In this document: piece by piece, positions 6,724 to 8,364 of the stretch | Layout of the letters: each line of letters begins with the position of its first letter | Position numbering within the stretch: position 1 is the first letter of the stretch | Assembly (NCBI GenBank): GCA_029865195.1 | Contig: JAOUHH010000111.1 | Location: forward strand, 1-8,364 | Reading direction: 5' to 3' | Length of the DNA: 8,364 nucleotides | Origin: Desulfobulbaceae bacterium | GTDB taxonomy: Bacteria; Desulfobacterota; Desulfobulbia; Desulfobulbales; UBA5123 | The notes under the pieces: model-generated | Told to the model about the DNA's origin: nothing | What the model saw: only the letters and a program-made list of their open reading frames with translations | The model's database searches: none | Made by a program: the position numbers and the translations under genes

Positions 6724-6745
6724 GGCAAGTTTGAAAGGCAAGTTT
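6724..6745. repeat. Short tandem direct repeat (period 13) in the pseudo-kinase leader
   Basis: GGCAAGTTT occurs at 6724-6732 and again at 6737-6745, separated by GAAA, just upstream of the pseudo-kinase ATG. A further inverted pair, CTTTTGCC (6753-6760) and GGC-AG-AAAAG (6768-6777), follows. These could be a regulator site or leader structure. They are too short for certainty. Confidence 0.3.
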
Positions 6746-6829
6746 CTGAACTCTTTTGCCGTATTGTGGCAGAAAAGATTCATGAGCATATCGCTTTTTT
6801 ACTAATGTAATACGGGGGAAAGTTCGTAT

Positions 6830-6857
6830 TTTATATCATGTATTTCGTAATTGTAAA
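6830..6857 (-). promoter_or_regulatory. Candidate promoter for the pseudo-kinase gene
   Basis: The 189-bp gap between cheW and the pseudo-kinase gene is strongly AT-rich. On the minus strand TTTACA (6857-6852) and TATAAA (6835-6830) are separated by 16 bp, about 115 bp upstream of the ATG at 6714. No rho-independent terminator for cheW is visible in this gap. Confidence 0.4.
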
Positions 6858-6903
6858 TAGTAAATATTTTTAATCAGCAATTTTATTGGGATTATTTCAA
6901 GTA

Positions 6904-7419
6904 TCATCGGCGGGTAGATGGCTCAGCTTGGGTTTTTTCGTCGTCATCTTTGCGTTTGTCTATGCGAGCTAAATCCTCGCCTTGTCGTTCATTTATTCCA
7001 TTCTGTTTTGCCAAAAATCTGTTTGCCCTGCTGCTTTTGGGGTTGCGATTCCACATTTTCGGTGGAATATCGGCGACCACGTTTATTTGATCCGCCACCA
7101 GCCCGACGGCTTTGGAATTTATGTCAACGATGATAATACAGGTTCGTTCATCGTAAGCCGTCTCTGGTCGATTGCAATCGGTCCTGACGTCCATGACCGG
7201 GATGACCTTGCCGCGCAGGTCAATGACTCCCTTGATGAAATCCGGCAGGCCCGGCACCTCGATTATTTGTCGCATGCCGATGATCTCGGTGACAAAGGCG
7301 ATGTCCATGCCGTAATCCTCACCGGCGAGATGGAAGGTGAGATACTTAACCTTGCCGGTGTCATTGGCGTTGCATCGCTCATCAGGGATTTGTAGTTTAT
7401 CTTCCTGGTTTACACCCAT
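6904..7419 (-). CDS. cheW: Chemotaxis coupling protein CheW with abnormal C-terminus
   Basis: CheW links MCP receptors to the CheA kinase. Residues 24-121 are a good CheW domain. They include KYLTFHLAGEDYGMDIAFVTEIIGMRQIIEVPGLPDFIKGVIDLRGKVIPVMDVR (25-79), with the RG of DLRGK at 69-70 in the receptor/CheA-binding region. ERTCIIIVDINSKAVGLVADQINVVADIPPK (91-121) follows. A strong AAGGAGGTGA (7433-7424) precedes the ATG. From residue 122 the sequence stops resembling CheW: MWNRNPKSSRANRF, then a highly polar, charged tail ending DDDEKTQAEPSTRR, where the family needs a hydrophobic strand like KILLDI. In the other frames of this stretch NVES follows IPPK directly, and MNDKARI appears where CheW normally has a VNDKVKI-like strand. 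This suggests three one-base deletions with net restored frame (see findings). The product may be non-functional, or the bases may be sequencing errors. Confidence 0.85.
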   Translation of the reverse strand: MGVNQEDKLQIPDERCNANDTGKVKYLTFHLAGEDYGMDIAFVTEIIGMRQIIEVPGLPDFIKGVIDLRGKVIPVMDVRTDCNRPETAYDERTCIIIVDINSKAVGLVADQINVVADIPPKMWNRNPKSSRANRFLAKQNGINERQGEDLARIDKRKDDDEKTQAEPSTRR

Positions 7420-7465
7420 TCCTTCACCTCCTTGTCCCGCAAGACATATTTCCTTACCTTGTCAG

Positions 7466-7494
7466 GCCATAGGTGCTTGGTTATCTTCTGGCAA
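7466..7494 (-). promoter_or_regulatory. Weak candidate promoter for cheW
   Basis: On the minus strand TTGCCA (7494-7489) and TATGGC (7471-7466) are separated by 17 bp, about 47 bp upstream of the cheW ATG. The -10 box is a poor match, so cheW may instead be read through from mcp. Confidence 0.25.
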
Positions 7495-7504
7495 ACGCAG
7501 TCTG

Positions 7505-7567
7505 CCGCCAACCCCCTGTCAATGCAATGCTTGATTATCGCATTCTGGTGCTGACAGGGGTTGGCGG
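7505..7567. repeat. Long inverted repeat between mcp and cheW
   Basis: Left arm 7505-7521 (CCGCCAACCCCCTGTCA) and right arm 7552-7567 (TGACAGGGGTTGGCGG) are complementary over 16 bp; the only mismatch is one extra C in the left arm. The 30-nt loop holds an inner AATGC/GCATT pair (7526-7530, 7540-7544). The repeat lies 27 bp after the mcp stop on the minus strand. No U-run follows the hairpin on that strand, so it is not a classic intrinsic terminator. It may instead cap or stabilise the mcp 3' end, or be a small dispersed palindromic repeat. Confidence 0.75.
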
Positions 7568-7594
7568 TGGGTGCCACTCATCCTTGTTGGAATC

Positions 7595-8364
7595 TCAGTC
7601 GTCAAGGTTGATAGCATCATTTGGATTGAAATCCAGTCTATTCGCCGGAAGCTTTGCTACTCCCTCTTGGGAGTATTGCGGGATTCTTGCCATGTTCGTC
7701 TGCGAGTAATTTTGCTGTTGCCTGCGGCCTTGGCTATTGTCCTTGATCTTGAAGCGGCTCATCATCTCCTTCATGTGCATGGACTGTCCGGAAAGCTCTT
7801 CCGAGGCAGCGGCGCTCTCCTCGGCGCTGGCGGTGTTCTGCTGGGTCACCTGATCGATCTGCGCCAACGCCTGGTTGGTTTGGTTGATGCCCTGCGCCTG
7901 CTCGTTTGAGGCGGCGGCGATCTCGCCGACCAGATCGGTTACCTTGGTGACGGAGGCAACGATCTCCGCCAGCGCCTCGCTGGTCGACTGTGCGATCTCG
8001 GTGCCGTTCCTGGTTTTGGCTACCGACCCCTCGATGAGCTCGGCGGTTTCCTTGGCCGCCTTGGCGCTGCGGGCGGCAAGGTTTCTCACCTCCTCGGCGA
8101 CCACCGCAAAGCCCTTGCCGTGACGGCCGGCCCTGGCCGCTTCCACCGCCGCGTTCAAGGCCAACAGGTTGGTCTGGAAGGCGATTTCGTCGATAACCTT
8201 GATGATCTTCGAGATGTTCTGGCCTGCCTCGTTGATCTGACCCATGGCGGTGACCATCTCCTGCATCTTGGCGTTGCCGCCCTCGGCCGCACTTCTGGTC
8301 TGGCCGGCCAACTGGTTGGCCTGGGTGGCGTTTTCGGCGTTGAGCTTGGTTTGGGAGGCCATCT
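7595..8364 (-). CDS. Methyl-accepting chemotaxis protein, C-terminal signalling domain (5' part outside window)
   Basis: The reading frame is open to the right edge, so only the last ~255 residues of an MCP are present; the sensor, membrane and HAMP parts lie outside. What remains is the cytoplasmic antiparallel coiled coil. The conserved hairpin tip that contacts CheA and CheW is at visible residues ~55-98: KVIDEIAFQTNLLALNAAVEAARAG (55-79), then GKGFAVVAEEVRNLA (82-96), nearly invariant. The descending helix has a likely methylation segment with Gln/Glu pairs, SAEESAAASEEL (179-190). After MKEMMSRFKI (197-206) comes a ~49-residue polar, Gln/Asn-rich tail ending NAINLDD. The tail lacks the NWETF-type pentapeptide that tethers CheR/CheB. 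The ATG at 8362 is internal, not the start. Ligand specificity cannot be told from this part. Confidence 0.95.
   Translation of the reverse strand, partial: MASQTKLNAENATQANQLAGQTRSAAEGGNAKMQEMVTAMGQINEAGQNISKIIKVIDEIAFQTNLLALNAAVEAARAGRHGKGFAVVAEEVRNLAARSAKAAKETAELIEGSVAKTRNGTEIAQSTSEALAEIVASVTKVTDLVGEIAAASNEQAQGINQTNQALAQIDQVTQQNTASAEESAAASEELSGQSMHMKEMMSRFKIKDNSQGRRQQQNYSQTNMARIPQYSQEGVAKLPANRLDFNPNDAINLDD

Noticed and set aside
7505..7567. Rho-independent terminator for mcp
   Set aside because: The stem is strong but no run of U follows it on the transcribed (minus) strand, so it is reported as a repeat only.
1..8364. CRISPR arrays, insertion sequences, tRNA or rRNA genes
   Set aside because: I saw no regularly spaced direct repeats, transposase-like proteins, target-site duplications or cloverleaf/rRNA-like segments in the window.

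Overview
The window looks like a chromosomal segment of a GC-rich, anaerobic, menaquinone-using and motile bacterium. The best guess is a sulfate-reducer-like Desulfobacterota (Desulfobulbales type). This rests on a futalosine-pathway menaquinone operon combined with CheX/CheW/MCP chemotaxis genes, and is inferred from protein character only, with no marker gene present.

Left half, plus strand (1-4476): a tightly packed run of six genes. In order they are the C-terminal part of an amidohydrolase resembling aminodeoxyfutalosine deaminase, mqnA (chorismate dehydratase), a UbiE/MenG-type methyltransferase, a UbiX-type flavin prenyltransferase, a UbiA/MqnP-type prenyltransferase, and an exported SurA/PpiC-like parvulin peptidyl-prolyl isomerase. 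Gaps are 0 to about 30 bp, with an ATGA overlap between the methyltransferase and ubiX, so one transcript is likely. The first five genes supply early (MqnA, deaminase) and late (prenylation, prenyl-FMN cofactor for decarboxylation, C-methylation) steps of menaquinone synthesis. The isomerase is probably a passenger in envelope protein folding. A strong symmetric hairpin at 4489-4540 ends this operon and also serves the facing cheX.

Right half, minus strand (4576-8364): read in the direction of transcription from the right edge, this holds the C-terminal signalling domain of a methyl-accepting chemotaxis protein, cheW, a small protein that is a degenerate histidine-kinase ATPase domain, a DUF218/YdcF-ElyC-type membrane protein, and cheX (CheY-P phosphatase). 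The intergenic gaps here are larger (about 125-190 bp), AT-rich in places, and carry candidate promoters and several inverted repeats.

No new defence or mobile system is visible. The points most worth a second look are: the cheW C-terminus, which appears to have passed through three one-base deletions and lost the normal end of the fold; the stand-alone ATPase domain whose N, G1 and G2 boxes have all lost their key residues; a 16-17 bp inverted repeat between mcp and cheW; and a set of mutually exclusive hairpin arms between the pseudo-kinase gene and the ydcF-like gene.
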